Made by a program: the position numbers and the translations under genes. Shown here piece after piece: positions 13,145 through 19,380 of a stretch of 30,978 nt of DNA. The stretch is from Syntrophaceae bacterium UBA5744. Lineage in GTDB: Bacteria; Desulfobacterota; Syntrophia; Syntrophales; UBA2192. The stretch is from contig DIFQ01000040.1 of assembly GCA_002419215.1 (NCBI GenBank), forward strand, positions 32,167-63,144, read 5' to 3'. Below the pieces are notes generated by a model. That model did not search any database. It saw only the letters and a list, made by a program, of their open reading frames with translations, and was not told where the DNA came from. The first letter of the stretch is position 1. Every line of letters begins with the position of its first letter.

Positions 13145-13810
13145 TTAAAAGGCGATTTCCTTGAGATCAATCATCCGTTCGATGGTGAAATCCGGTTCGA
13201 GGCTCAACAGGTCCTTCCGTTTCCCGAGACCGTTGAGGAACGCACAACTCCGGGCGCCCGTGTTTCGGGCGAGCAGGATGTCGTTCACCCCGTCGCCGAC
13301 GATCAGGGTCTCTGCGGGTCCGGCCTTGAATATCCCGAAGAGCGGCAGCAGCAGCCGGGGGTCCGGCTTCATGAACTCGTTCGAATCCCCGGCGATGATC
13401 TGTTTGAAAAACCCGGCGATTCCGAGACCGCGGCAGAGGGCCAGGGTGAAATCGAGGCCCTTGTTGGTTATGAGGACCATGTCCTTGCCGCCGTAATGAC
13501 GAAGCACGTCCGTGACACCCGGGTAGAGGCCCGTGTGATCGAGCAGGTGGTCGGCATAGATGCCGTTGAATCGCTCCAGGGCCTCTGCGAAGCGATCCCG
13601 GTGCGGCTCGCCCAGGGCCCTCTCGATGAGCTTCCTGACCCCGTCGCCGACAAAGCCGAGGATTTCCGCATCCGGCCGTCTCGGGATTCCCAGGGCCTGG
13701 AGGGTCCGGTTCACGGAGCCTGCGAGGTCGGCCCCCGTATCGGCCAGTGTCCCGTCGAGATCGAAGACCATCAATTTCACGGAGATGCGTTCACGTGGCC
13801 TGTTCTCCAT
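13145..13810 (-). CDS. gph: HAD-family hydrolase, phosphoglycolate phosphatase type
   Basis: 221 residues from the ATG at 13810. HAD motif I is DLDGT (17-21), with the nucleophile Asp17 and general acid Asp19. Motif II is VLITNKG, and motifs III/IV lie in FKQIIAGDSNEFMKPDP and TLIVGDGVNDILLARNTGA. The helical cap begins RSDAE/FVGDGVRKLIERALGE as in Gph proteins. The likely substrate is 2-phosphoglycolate or a small sugar phosphate, but HAD substrates cannot be read from sequence. The start is uncertain: the promoter predicts a transcript beginning within a base or two of this ATG, so translation may be leaderless or begin at GTG or ATG codons 11 or 14. It is the first gene of the unit with tilS. 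Confidence 0.85.
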   Translation of the reverse strand: MENRPRERISVKLMVFDLDGTLADTGADLAGSVNRTLQALGIPRRPDAEILGFVGDGVRKLIERALGEPHRDRFAEALERFNGIYADHLLDHTGLYPGVTDVLRHYGGKDMVLITNKGLDFTLALCRGLGIAGFFKQIIAGDSNEFMKPDPRLLLPLFGIFKAGPAETLIVGDGVNDILLARNTGARSCAFLNGLGKRKDLLSLEPDFTIERMIDLKEIAF

Positions 13811-13817
13811 GGGCTTC

Positions 13818-13846
13818 ACTATAGGGAATCCGCTTTCCGTTGACAA
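13818..13846 (-). promoter_or_regulatory. Sigma-70 promoter of gph-tilS
   Basis: The minus strand shows TTGTCA (13841-13846), 17 bases, then TATAGT (13818-13823). The expected start of transcription is near 13811, adjacent to the gph ATG. Confidence 0.65.
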
Positions 13847-13902
13847 GCAATTTAGAAACAAGGCTCGTCGCCGGCCGTCGTCTGCCGGTTGGGAAGCGAT
13901 GC

Positions 13903-13931
13903 TTGACAGGCGGCGATGACCATGCTAACAG
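13903..13931 (+). promoter_or_regulatory. Promoter of the DUF2520-panB leader
   Basis: TTGACA (13903-13908) is followed after 17 bases by TAACAG (13926-13931); a 14-base spacing to TGCTAA is the alternative. It is divergent from the gph promoter, about 57 bases away. Confidence 0.5.
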
Positions 13932-13937
13932 GGACAC

Positions 13938-14039
13938 AACCGCTTGGATCCGCTTCGAGGACTGGGACGGGAACGGACAGCCATTCGCACGATTGAGGTG
14001 TGTAGAAGCCTTCCCTGCGCAGCAGGGGTGGCTTTTTTT
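13938..14039 (+). ncRNA. Candidate small RNA or attenuator leader rich in GGA
   Basis: Between the promoter at 13903 and the DUF2520 start at 14054 lies a roughly 100-base transcript unit that ends in a clear intrinsic terminator. Six GGA trinucleotides fall within 13932-13977, a density typical of CsrA/RsmA targets or sponges. No open frame explains it. It could be a leader attenuating the downstream operon or a free small RNA; I cannot tell which. Confidence 0.35.
14006..14039 (+). terminator. Intrinsic terminator 14 bases upstream of the DUF2520 gene
   Basis: AGCC and CCCTGC pair with GCAGGG and GGCT around a three-base loop, followed directly by seven T. The position right before a ribosome-binding site and start codon suggests attenuation or the end of a small RNA. 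Confidence 0.75.
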
Positions 14040-14053
14040 GCATAGGGGGACGG

Positions 14054-14962
14054 ATGGGAGAGCTAAAGAAAAAGGAGCGTATCGCCATTCTCGGGTCCGG
14101 CAAGGTCGGGACGGCCGTGGGCTGCCTGTTGAAACGCGCCGGCCATGACATCGTGTATGTCGCTGACCTTATCCTGGAAGAGGCGCAGCGGGCCGTCGCC
14201 TGCACGGGTGGCGAGCCGACGACCGACCTGGTGCGTGCGGCACGCGGTGCCGACTGCATACTGATCACAACCAACGACGACGCGATTTCATCTGCCTGCG
14301 AGACCATCGCGGAAGGCGGCGCGGTGGGAAAGGGAGACAAGGTGGTTCACACAAGCGGGGCCGGGGGGCTCGATTTGCTCCGCGCGGCAAGCCTTCGAGG
14401 GGCCCGGACCGCCTGCATTCACCCTCTCCAGACCTTTGCCGACGTGGAAAGCGCCATCGGGAAGATCCCGGGCAGCACATTCGGTATTACAGCCGATGAG
14501 GAGATACTGCCCTGGGCTTGCCGGATCGTCGAAGATCTCGGCGGCAGACCCTTTCACGTCCCGGGTGAGGACAAGGCCCTCTATCACGCGGCCGCCTGCA
14601 TGGCCTCCAACTATCTCGTGACGCTCATGTATCTCGTGGAGGAGATCTACGGGCGGATGGGCCTTTCCCGCGAGGATGCGATCCGGGCTTTCTGGCCCCT
14701 GGTCAAAGGAACGATCGAGAATCTGGAAAGCAAGGGCACGATCCCGTCGCTCACGGGGCCGATCGCGAGGGGTGACGGGGGAACTGTCCGAAAACACATG
14801 CAGGGATTCCGCACGCGCTTTCCGGAGCTGTTGAATATCTATCGCGAGATGGGGCTGTTCACCGTCGATGTGGCTGCCCGAAAAGGGATCTTGAAGGATG
14901 AACAACTGGCGGAAATCCGCCTGATATTGAAGGAGGCAAGGGAGGATGAGCACTCAGGTTAA
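14054..14962 (+). CDS. Rossmann-like DUF2520 dehydrogenase, possible ketopantoate reductase
   Basis: 302 residues. The N-terminal Rossmann domain starts RIAILGSGKVGTAVGCLLKRAGHDI, a glycine-rich dinucleotide loop with the F420/NADP-reductase flavour. It contains ADCILITTNDDAI and VVHTSGAGGLDLL. The C-terminal DUF2520 helical domain (about 140-300) includes TACIHPLQTFAD, ALYHAAACMASNYLVTLMYLVEE and SLTGPIARGDGGTVRKHM. The lysine of EDKALYHAA and the ASNYLVTL asparagine resemble the catalytic region of 6-phosphogluconate/ketopantoate dehydrogenase-type folds. It overlaps panB by 17 bases, so the product probably acts in pantothenate synthesis, reducing ketopantoate to pantoate. The ATG has AGGGGGA upstream. 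The substrate is inferred from context only. Confidence 0.85.
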   Translation: MGELKKKERIAILGSGKVGTAVGCLLKRAGHDIVYVADLILEEAQRAVACTGGEPTTDLVRAARGADCILITTNDDAISSACETIAEGGAVGKGDKVVHTSGAGGLDLLRAASLRGARTACIHPLQTFADVESAIGKIPGSTFGITADEEILPWACRIVEDLGGRPFHVPGEDKALYHAAACMASNYLVTLMYLVEEIYGRMGLSREDAIRAFWPLVKGTIENLESKGTIPSLTGPIARGDGGTVRKHMQGFRTRFPELLNIYREMGLFTVDVAARKGILKDEQLAEIRLILKEAREDEHSG

Positions 14963-15761
14963 AATCACGCGGGTCACCACGGCGACGGTTCGGGACATGA
15001 AGAAGAAGCGGGAAAAGATCTCCATGCTGACGGCCTATGACTACCCGACGGCGGCCGCCATGGACGAGGCGGGGATCGATCTCATCCTCGTAGGGGATTC
15101 CCTGGGGATGGTGGTCCTGGGTTATGACAGCACCCTTCCCGTGACCATGGAGGACATGCTTCACCACACAAAGGCCGTCACGCGGGCCGTGAATCGGGCC
15201 ATGGTGATCGCCGACATGCCGTTCATGTCCTATCAGGTTTCCGTGGAGGAGGCCGTCCGCAACGCGGGACGCTTCATGCAGGAAGCAGGCGCACACGGGG
15301 TGAAACTGGAGGGCGGGCGCGAGGTCGCGGAGGTGACACGCAGGATCGCCCAGGCCGGGATTCCCGTCATGGCCCATGTCGGGCTCACGCCGCAGTCCGT
15401 GCACCAGCTCGGGGGCTATAAGGTTCAGGGGAAGGATCACCCCTCGGCGATGAAACTCCTGGAGGATGCCAAAATCCTCGAGGATGCCGGAGCGTTTTCC
15501 ATCGTGCTGGAATGCGTTCCCGCGGCGCTGGCGGAAAAGATCACTGCATCGCTCTCCATGTCCACGATCGGGATCGGGGGCGGGGTGCACTGCGACGGAC
15601 AGGTGCTGGTGGTTCACGACATACTGGGTCTCTTCGAGCGTTTCACGCCGAAGTTCGTCAAGAAGTACACAAACCTGAATGTGCAGATCAAGGGTGCCGT
15701 CACGCAGTACATCGACGAAGTGAAGAAGGGTACGTTCCCCGGACCGGAACACTCCTTCTAG
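14946..15761 (+). CDS. panB: 3-methyl-2-oxobutanoate hydroxymethyltransferase
   Basis: 271 residues, normal length. It makes ketopantoate from 2-oxoisovalerate and methylene-tetrahydrofolate, the first committed step of pantothenate and CoA synthesis. Recognised by KISMLTAYDYPTAAAMDEAGIDLILVGDSLGMVVLGYDSTLPVTMEDM, which includes the Mg2+-binding Asp and the substrate loop. GAHGVKLEGG, MAHVGLTPQSVHQLGGYKVQG and IGIGGGVHCDGQVLVVHDILGLF are also present. ATG behind GGGAGG inside the end of the DUF2520 gene. It is followed by a 20-bp-stem terminator. panC and panD are not in the window. Confidence 0.96.
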   Translation: MSTQVKITRVTTATVRDMKKKREKISMLTAYDYPTAAAMDEAGIDLILVGDSLGMVVLGYDSTLPVTMEDMLHHTKAVTRAVNRAMVIADMPFMSYQVSVEEAVRNAGRFMQEAGAHGVKLEGGREVAEVTRRIAQAGIPVMAHVGLTPQSVHQLGGYKVQGKDHPSAMKLLEDAKILEDAGAFSIVLECVPAALAEKITASLSMSTIGIGGGVHCDGQVLVVHDILGLFERFTPKFVKKYTNLNVQIKGAVTQYIDEVKKGTFPGPEHSF

Positions 15762-15775
15762 CGGCCTGGAGGCCG

Positions 15776-15800
15776 CAGGCATCAGGCTCCAGGCATCAGG
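15776..15800. repeat. CAGGCATCAGG direct repeat before the panB terminator
   Basis: Two identical 11-base copies, at 15776-15786 and 15790-15800, with a period of 14 bases. They sit directly before a terminator stem, like the AAGGCTAAAGG repeats at 2013, and may belong to the same kind of intergenic repeat. Confidence 0.5.
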
Positions 15801-15861
15801 AAAGACAAGAGCCCCATCCCGGGGACTGCCGTTTCGGCAAAGGGATGGGGCTCTTGTCTTT
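15801..15861. terminator. Terminator with 20-bp perfect stem downstream of panB
   Basis: AAAGACAAGAGCCCCATCCC (15801-15820) is the exact reverse complement of 15842-15861. The 21-base loop holds a further GCCG/CGGC mini-stem. It lies between converging genes and can work in both directions, though T-runs are short. Confidence 0.75.
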
Positions 15862-15868
15862 GGAAGGG

Positions 15869-16201
15869 TCAGAGCTTCTCTTCCAGTTTGCCCTTTTTGA
15901 AGGCCTCGATGGCGGATTTCACCGGTCCGGACGCCCCCAGGAAGATTCTGACCCCTGCCCCTTTGAGCAAAGCCGCCGCATTCCGCCCGATGTGCCCCGT
16001 GACGACGCAGTCCACGTTTTCGCCGGCTACGATGTGCCCGGTAGCCGTTCCTCGGGTGATTCAATGCATCCCGGCGGTATTTTCTTTTGATTCGTGCAAA
16101 CCCGTGCTCTCGTCGTAGAAGATATAATAACGGCAGCGACCGAATCGGGGGTCCACGAGGTCGTGCAGTTCGGGCCCCGTCGAGGAAACGGCGATTTTCA
16201 T
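15869..16201 (-). CDS. NifX-type FeMo-cofactor-like protein interrupted by in-frame UGA (selenoprotein or pseudogene)
   Basis: Read through one UGA, the frame gives 111 codons. It starts MKIAVSSTG with VDPRFGRCRYY (16-26), the signature of the NifX/NafY (dinitrogenase iron-molybdenum cofactor binding) fold. It continues after the UGA (codon 47, 16061-16063) in the same frame with VAGENVDCVVTGHIGRNAAALLKGAGVRIF and a normal end, AIEAFKKGKLEEKL. ATG at 16201 follows an excellent AGGAGG. Both halves match the family and there is no frameshift, so only the UGA breaks the gene. A 7-bp stem-loop begins 14 bases after the UGA. Orphan NifX-like proteins are common in anaerobes and probably bind metal clusters; no nif genes are nearby. 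A GGA-to-TGA nonsense change is the simple alternative. Confidence 0.7.
16024..16047 (-). promoter_or_regulatory. SECIS-like stem-loop after the in-frame UGA
   Basis: On the minus strand CGGCTAC (16041-16047) pairs perfectly with GTAGCCG (16024-16030) around the ten-base loop CGGGCACATC. The loop starts 20 bases after the UGA and has G as its second base, which fits the loose bacterial SECIS criteria (loop 16-37 bases from UGA, G in the first two loop positions). Such hairpins also arise by chance in GC-rich coding DNA. Confidence 0.35.
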
Positions 16202-16337
16202 CAGATTGACCTCCTCTTCCGTTTTCCCGGCGAGGAGCGCCCTCCCCCCCGGGGCATGAAACCGCTTAAACGCGCATTGAAGCCTGGTTTTGTAAAGCAG
16301 GGATTCCCGCCATCCGCGCGAACCCGGGACGAAGGGG

Positions 16338-17624
16338 TCAGGAATCCCTCTTCCCATCTCTGCGCCCGCAGCTCTCGGACAGGTCGTCGACCTTTTCGTT
16401 GAGCGACCGGAGGCGGGCGGACATCTCCTTGAGAAAAGAAACCACGATCTTCGGATTCTCCCTCAGGATGGTTTCGAGGTTGGACTCCGAAATAACCACA
16501 AGCCTGGTGTCCGGAGCGGATGCCACGGCCGCTGCCGTTCTCGGGGTCTGGATCAGCATGGCCATCTCCCCGAAATAGTTCCCGGCGGTCATCTCCCTGA
16601 GGAGAATCCCCTTTTTGAGAATTCGTACCGAGCCCGAAAGGACGTAGAACATTTCCCGGCCCGCGCTGTCTTCCTCGAAAATGATTTCGCCGGGTTCGTG
16701 GGATCGGATGAAGCGGGAAGGCACCGCGGGAAACGGGGCGTCACCCAATTTTCTGTCCTCGAAAAACCTCGACAGCAGAAGGGCCTCCCTGCGGCGGATA
16801 TTGGCCAGGAGCTCCGTCCCGAACAGGATCACGGCAAAGGTGTAGTAGATCCAGACGACCAGGACGAACACCGCCTTGAGAGAGCCGAATGCAAATCCAT
16901 AATCGGGATTGTACTGCAAGAACGCCACGAAAAGCGGTCGTACGACGGACCAGAGCCCTGCGGTGAAAATCGCGCTCACGAGGATATTCCACCACTCGAG
17001 ACGGACCGGGGAGAAGACCATGAAAAAAAGGGCGAGGAACAGGGCTCCTGCCAAGGGGGGAACCACGTCGTTCAGAGCTCCCAGGAACCCGCTCTTCCGG
17101 GCCAGATAGTCGCCCAGGGCCGTGTCGTAAAGAATCTGTCCGCCCACAAGGCCGATGAACAGAAGAAGAAGGATCAGGACGGTGAGAAAGTCGATGAGCT
17201 TTTCCCGGAAAAACCCGGCGTTGCGTTCCGTTTTGAAGACGTTGATGAAGCCGGTGCGGATCGTGCTGACCAGGGGGACGACGGACCACAGCAGCGGGAT
17301 GAGGCCGATAAAGCCGATGGTCCTTTGCTCCGCCAGGGAGAAGACCTCCCGGAGAATGACCTCGTAGTAGTGGGGAACGATTTGAATGATGAGATTCTCG
17401 ATGGCCCGGCTTGCCCGTTGTGAGGATACGAAATACTGGCTGAGCAGGAACAGGACGGCCAGGCAAAGGGGGATCAAAGCGAACATGCCGTAGAACGCCA
17501 GCGTGGCGGCCGCATGAAGGTCCCGGTTTCGCATGAACGACAGGAAGGAAAACCGCATGACCACGACGGGAGTGATCCACCGGTCCCGGTGCCTCAGAAA
17601 ACGGCCTGTCGAAAGATGGCTCAC
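16338..17624 (-). CDS. YihY/BrkB-family membrane protein fused to a cyclic-nucleotide-binding domain
   Basis: 428 residues from a GTG at 17624 with AGGAG eight bases upstream. A longer in-frame reading from 17807 has no ribosome-binding site and crosses the promoter. The first 280 or so residues are a YihY/BrkB protein with about six membrane segments: LAFYGMFALIPLCLAVLFLLSQYF, TIGFIGLIPLLWSVVPLVSTIRTGFINVF, LTVLILLLLFIGLVGG and, near the end, KAVFVLVVWIYYTFAVILFGTEL. From about residue 300 a CRP-like sensor domain follows: GEIIFEEDSAGREMFYVLSGSVRIL and the phosphate-binding-cassette-like NYFGEMAMLIQTPRTAAAVA, then a helix rich in charged residues. The function of YihY proteins is not established; the fusion suggests control by a cyclic nucleotide. 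Confidence 0.88.
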   Translation of the reverse strand: MSHLSTGRFLRHRDRWITPVVVMRFSFLSFMRNRDLHAAATLAFYGMFALIPLCLAVLFLLSQYFVSSQRASRAIENLIIQIVPHYYEVILREVFSLAEQRTIGFIGLIPLLWSVVPLVSTIRTGFINVFKTERNAGFFREKLIDFLTVLILLLLFIGLVGGQILYDTALGDYLARKSGFLGALNDVVPPLAGALFLALFFMVFSPVRLEWWNILVSAIFTAGLWSVVRPLFVAFLQYNPDYGFAFGSLKAVFVLVVWIYYTFAVILFGTELLANIRRREALLLSRFFEDRKLGDAPFPAVPSRFIRSHEPGEIIFEEDSAGREMFYVLSGSVRILKKGILLREMTAGNYFGEMAMLIQTPRTAAAVASAPDTRLVVISESNLETILRENPKIVVSFLKEMSARLRSLNEKVDDLSESCGRRDGKRDS

Positions 17625-17675
17625 GGCGGTCACTCCTGTCCCGAAGGGGGGAACCTTTAACCGAAACGGGACCCG

Positions 17676-17704
17676 ATTATAGAAGGCCGGCGGTGAAAAA
17701 TCAA
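17676..17704 (-). promoter_or_regulatory. Sigma-70 promoter of the YihY-cNMP gene
   Basis: Minus strand TTGATT (17699-17704), 17 bases, TATAAT (17676-17681), about 52 bases before the GTG start. It supports the shorter start for the gene. Confidence 0.7.
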
Positions 17705-17749
17705 TGGAAGAGTCGGCAGGTTGCCCCCACGGCGCACCGCGTTGCGGCG

Positions 17750-17778
17750 TTGACAGGCGCCATGCTTTGATGCTAAGG
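17750..17778 (+). promoter_or_regulatory. Possible promoter of the two-component operon
   Basis: TTGACA (17750-17755) with TGCTAA at 15 or CTAAGG at 17 bases downstream. The layout TTGACAGGCG...TGCTAA resembles the promoter at 13903. The leader to the kinase start would be about 130 bases and GC-rich. Confidence 0.4.
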
Positions 17779-17911
17779 GTGAGGCCGGCGGGGCGTCGGG
17801 TACCCAACCCCGGTCCGGCCCTGTCGACCCGTTAAAATTCCTCGCACCGGGGCGCCGGGAATTGAGAGCCGTATCGTTTTCATCAGTCAGGAGGACGACG
17901 AACTCGGTAGA

Positions 17912-19363
17912 ATGTTCAAGACCTTTTTCCTCAACCTTTCCCTCAATAAGAAGCTCATCCTCATGATGCTCTTCATGACCGCGATCCTGCTGGTCACCCT
18001 GATCACCATCTACTGGCAGTCCGAAAAGAACCTGATGGCCCAGATCGAAGGCCAGACGGCCGAACTGGCACAGGCCGTTCAGGTGGGTGTCGAGGAGGTG
18101 ACGGGGGGGGCCACGAGCGAGACGCGACTGGAGCAGTACCTGGCATCGCTCAAGACCAAGGGGATCAAGGAGATCTCCATCATCAGCAATGCCGACGAAA
18201 TCATCGCGAGCACCAACCCCAAAAAGGTCGGCACTCCGGTGAGCGAGAAGAAAAAGGAACTCATTATCAAGGCCGAACTCGGGGAGCCTGCCGTCGACCA
18301 GGAAGGCAAGGCCTACAATGTCATCATCCCCGTCATCGCCGGCCAGGCGCACTACGGGTACATCCACCTTCAGATCAATGTCGAAAACCTGCAGGAAACG
18401 ATGCGGCGCAACACAACAAAGCGGATCATCGCGGCCCTGTCCGTTTTCGCCATAGGGATTCTGCTCTCGACGTTTCTGTCCATGTGGTACACCGGACCCA
18501 TTCACAACGTCGTCGAGGCAGCCCGCAAGGTGGCGGCCGGCGATCTCAACCAGAACCTCCCGGTGGAGCGAAAGGACGAGATCGGGGACCTGACGCTGAG
18601 TTTCAACTACATGGTCCAGCGCCTCCGGGAACAACGGCGGCTCGAAGAACGACTCCGCGAGGCGGAGCACCTCTCCGCCGTGGGGCAGCTCGCCCGGGGA
18701 ATCGCCCACGAGATCCGCAACCCGTTGAATTTCATCAGCCTCTCAATCGATCACATCAAGACGAAATACCGTCCCGGAAACGCTGCCCAGTCCGAGGGTT
18801 TTGAAAAACTCGTGGAGAGCATGAAAGAGGAGATCCATCGGCTCGATCGGCTCGTCCGGGATTTCCTCGACTACGGGAAGCCCCTGAAACTGGATCTTCA
18901 GCCCGTTCAGGCGCAGGAGTTGCTTGCCGATGTCGTCGAGATCGTGAAGGCCAAGGCGGAATGCGATCGTATCCGGATCGTCGAAAATTACAATGCACTG
19001 CCGCAGCTCCGCATGGACGCGGAACTCATGAAAAGCTGCCTCTTCAACATGGTGACCAATGCCTTTCAGGCCATGCCCGACGGCGGGACACTGACGATCG
19101 ACGCGAACGTCCGTGACGGCTGGTTCGTGCTGAGACTGAGCGACACGGGGGTCGGCGTGTCCGAGGAGAACCTCGCGCGGATTTTCGAGCCTTTCTTCAC
19201 GACAAAGAGCCAGGGACTCGGTCTGGGCCTTGCCATGACCAAGCGCGTGATCGAAGAACACGGGGGAAAGATCGAATTCGTGAGCACAGAGGGCCACGGC
19301 AGCGAGGCGACGATCAGCCTTCCCCTTTCTGAAATGGAACCGGACCGGACAACGGCGGGTTAA
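17912..19363 (+). CDS. Membrane sensor histidine kinase (NtrB/ZraS-like)
   Basis: 483 residues. A first membrane helix (about 15-35, LILMMLFMTAILLVTLITIYW) and a second (about 172-194) enclose a periplasmic sensor of about 135 residues. HAMP follows (about 195-245, GPIHNVVEAARKVAAGDLNQ). The HisKA H-box is GQLARGIAHEIRNPLNFI with phosphoacceptor His266. The HATPase domain has N-box NMVTNAFQAMPDGG, G1 DTGVGV, F-box FEPFFTTK and G2 GLGLGLAMTKRVIEEHGG. It autophosphorylates and passes phosphate to the response regulator 17 bases downstream. The signal is unknown; the AAELAQAVQ-like helical and beta regions of the sensor suggest a CACHE/PAS-type fold. ATG at 17912; GGAGG lies about 18 bases upstream, further than usual. 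Confidence 0.94.
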   Translation: MFKTFFLNLSLNKKLILMMLFMTAILLVTLITIYWQSEKNLMAQIEGQTAELAQAVQVGVEEVTGGATSETRLEQYLASLKTKGIKEISIISNADEIIASTNPKKVGTPVSEKKKELIIKAELGEPAVDQEGKAYNVIIPVIAGQAHYGYIHLQINVENLQETMRRNTTKRIIAALSVFAIGILLSTFLSMWYTGPIHNVVEAARKVAAGDLNQNLPVERKDEIGDLTLSFNYMVQRLREQRRLEERLREAEHLSAVGQLARGIAHEIRNPLNFISLSIDHIKTKYRPGNAAQSEGFEKLVESMKEEIHRLDRLVRDFLDYGKPLKLDLQPVQAQELLADVVEIVKAKAECDRIRIVENYNALPQLRMDAELMKSCLFNMVTNAFQAMPDGGTLTIDANVRDGWFVLRLSDTGVGVSEENLARIFEPFFTTKSQGLGLGLAMTKRVIEEHGGKIEFVSTEGHGSEATISLPLSEMEPDRTTAG

Positions 19364-19380
19364 GGAGGAGACGAAAATTC

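Noticed and set aside
14859..16064. Minus-strand frame of 401 codons
   Set aside because: It covers panB, the terminator and part of the NifX-like gene in the wrong frame; composition is not protein-like.
15869..16201. Part of a nitrogenase cluster
   Set aside because: No other nif gene is present. NifX-like proteins occur widely outside nitrogen fixation.
16061..16357. Minus-strand frame of 98 codons ending at the UGA
   Set aside because: Its first 52 codons precede a perfect ribosome-binding site and are unlike the family. It is the truncated view of the NifX-like gene starting at 16201.
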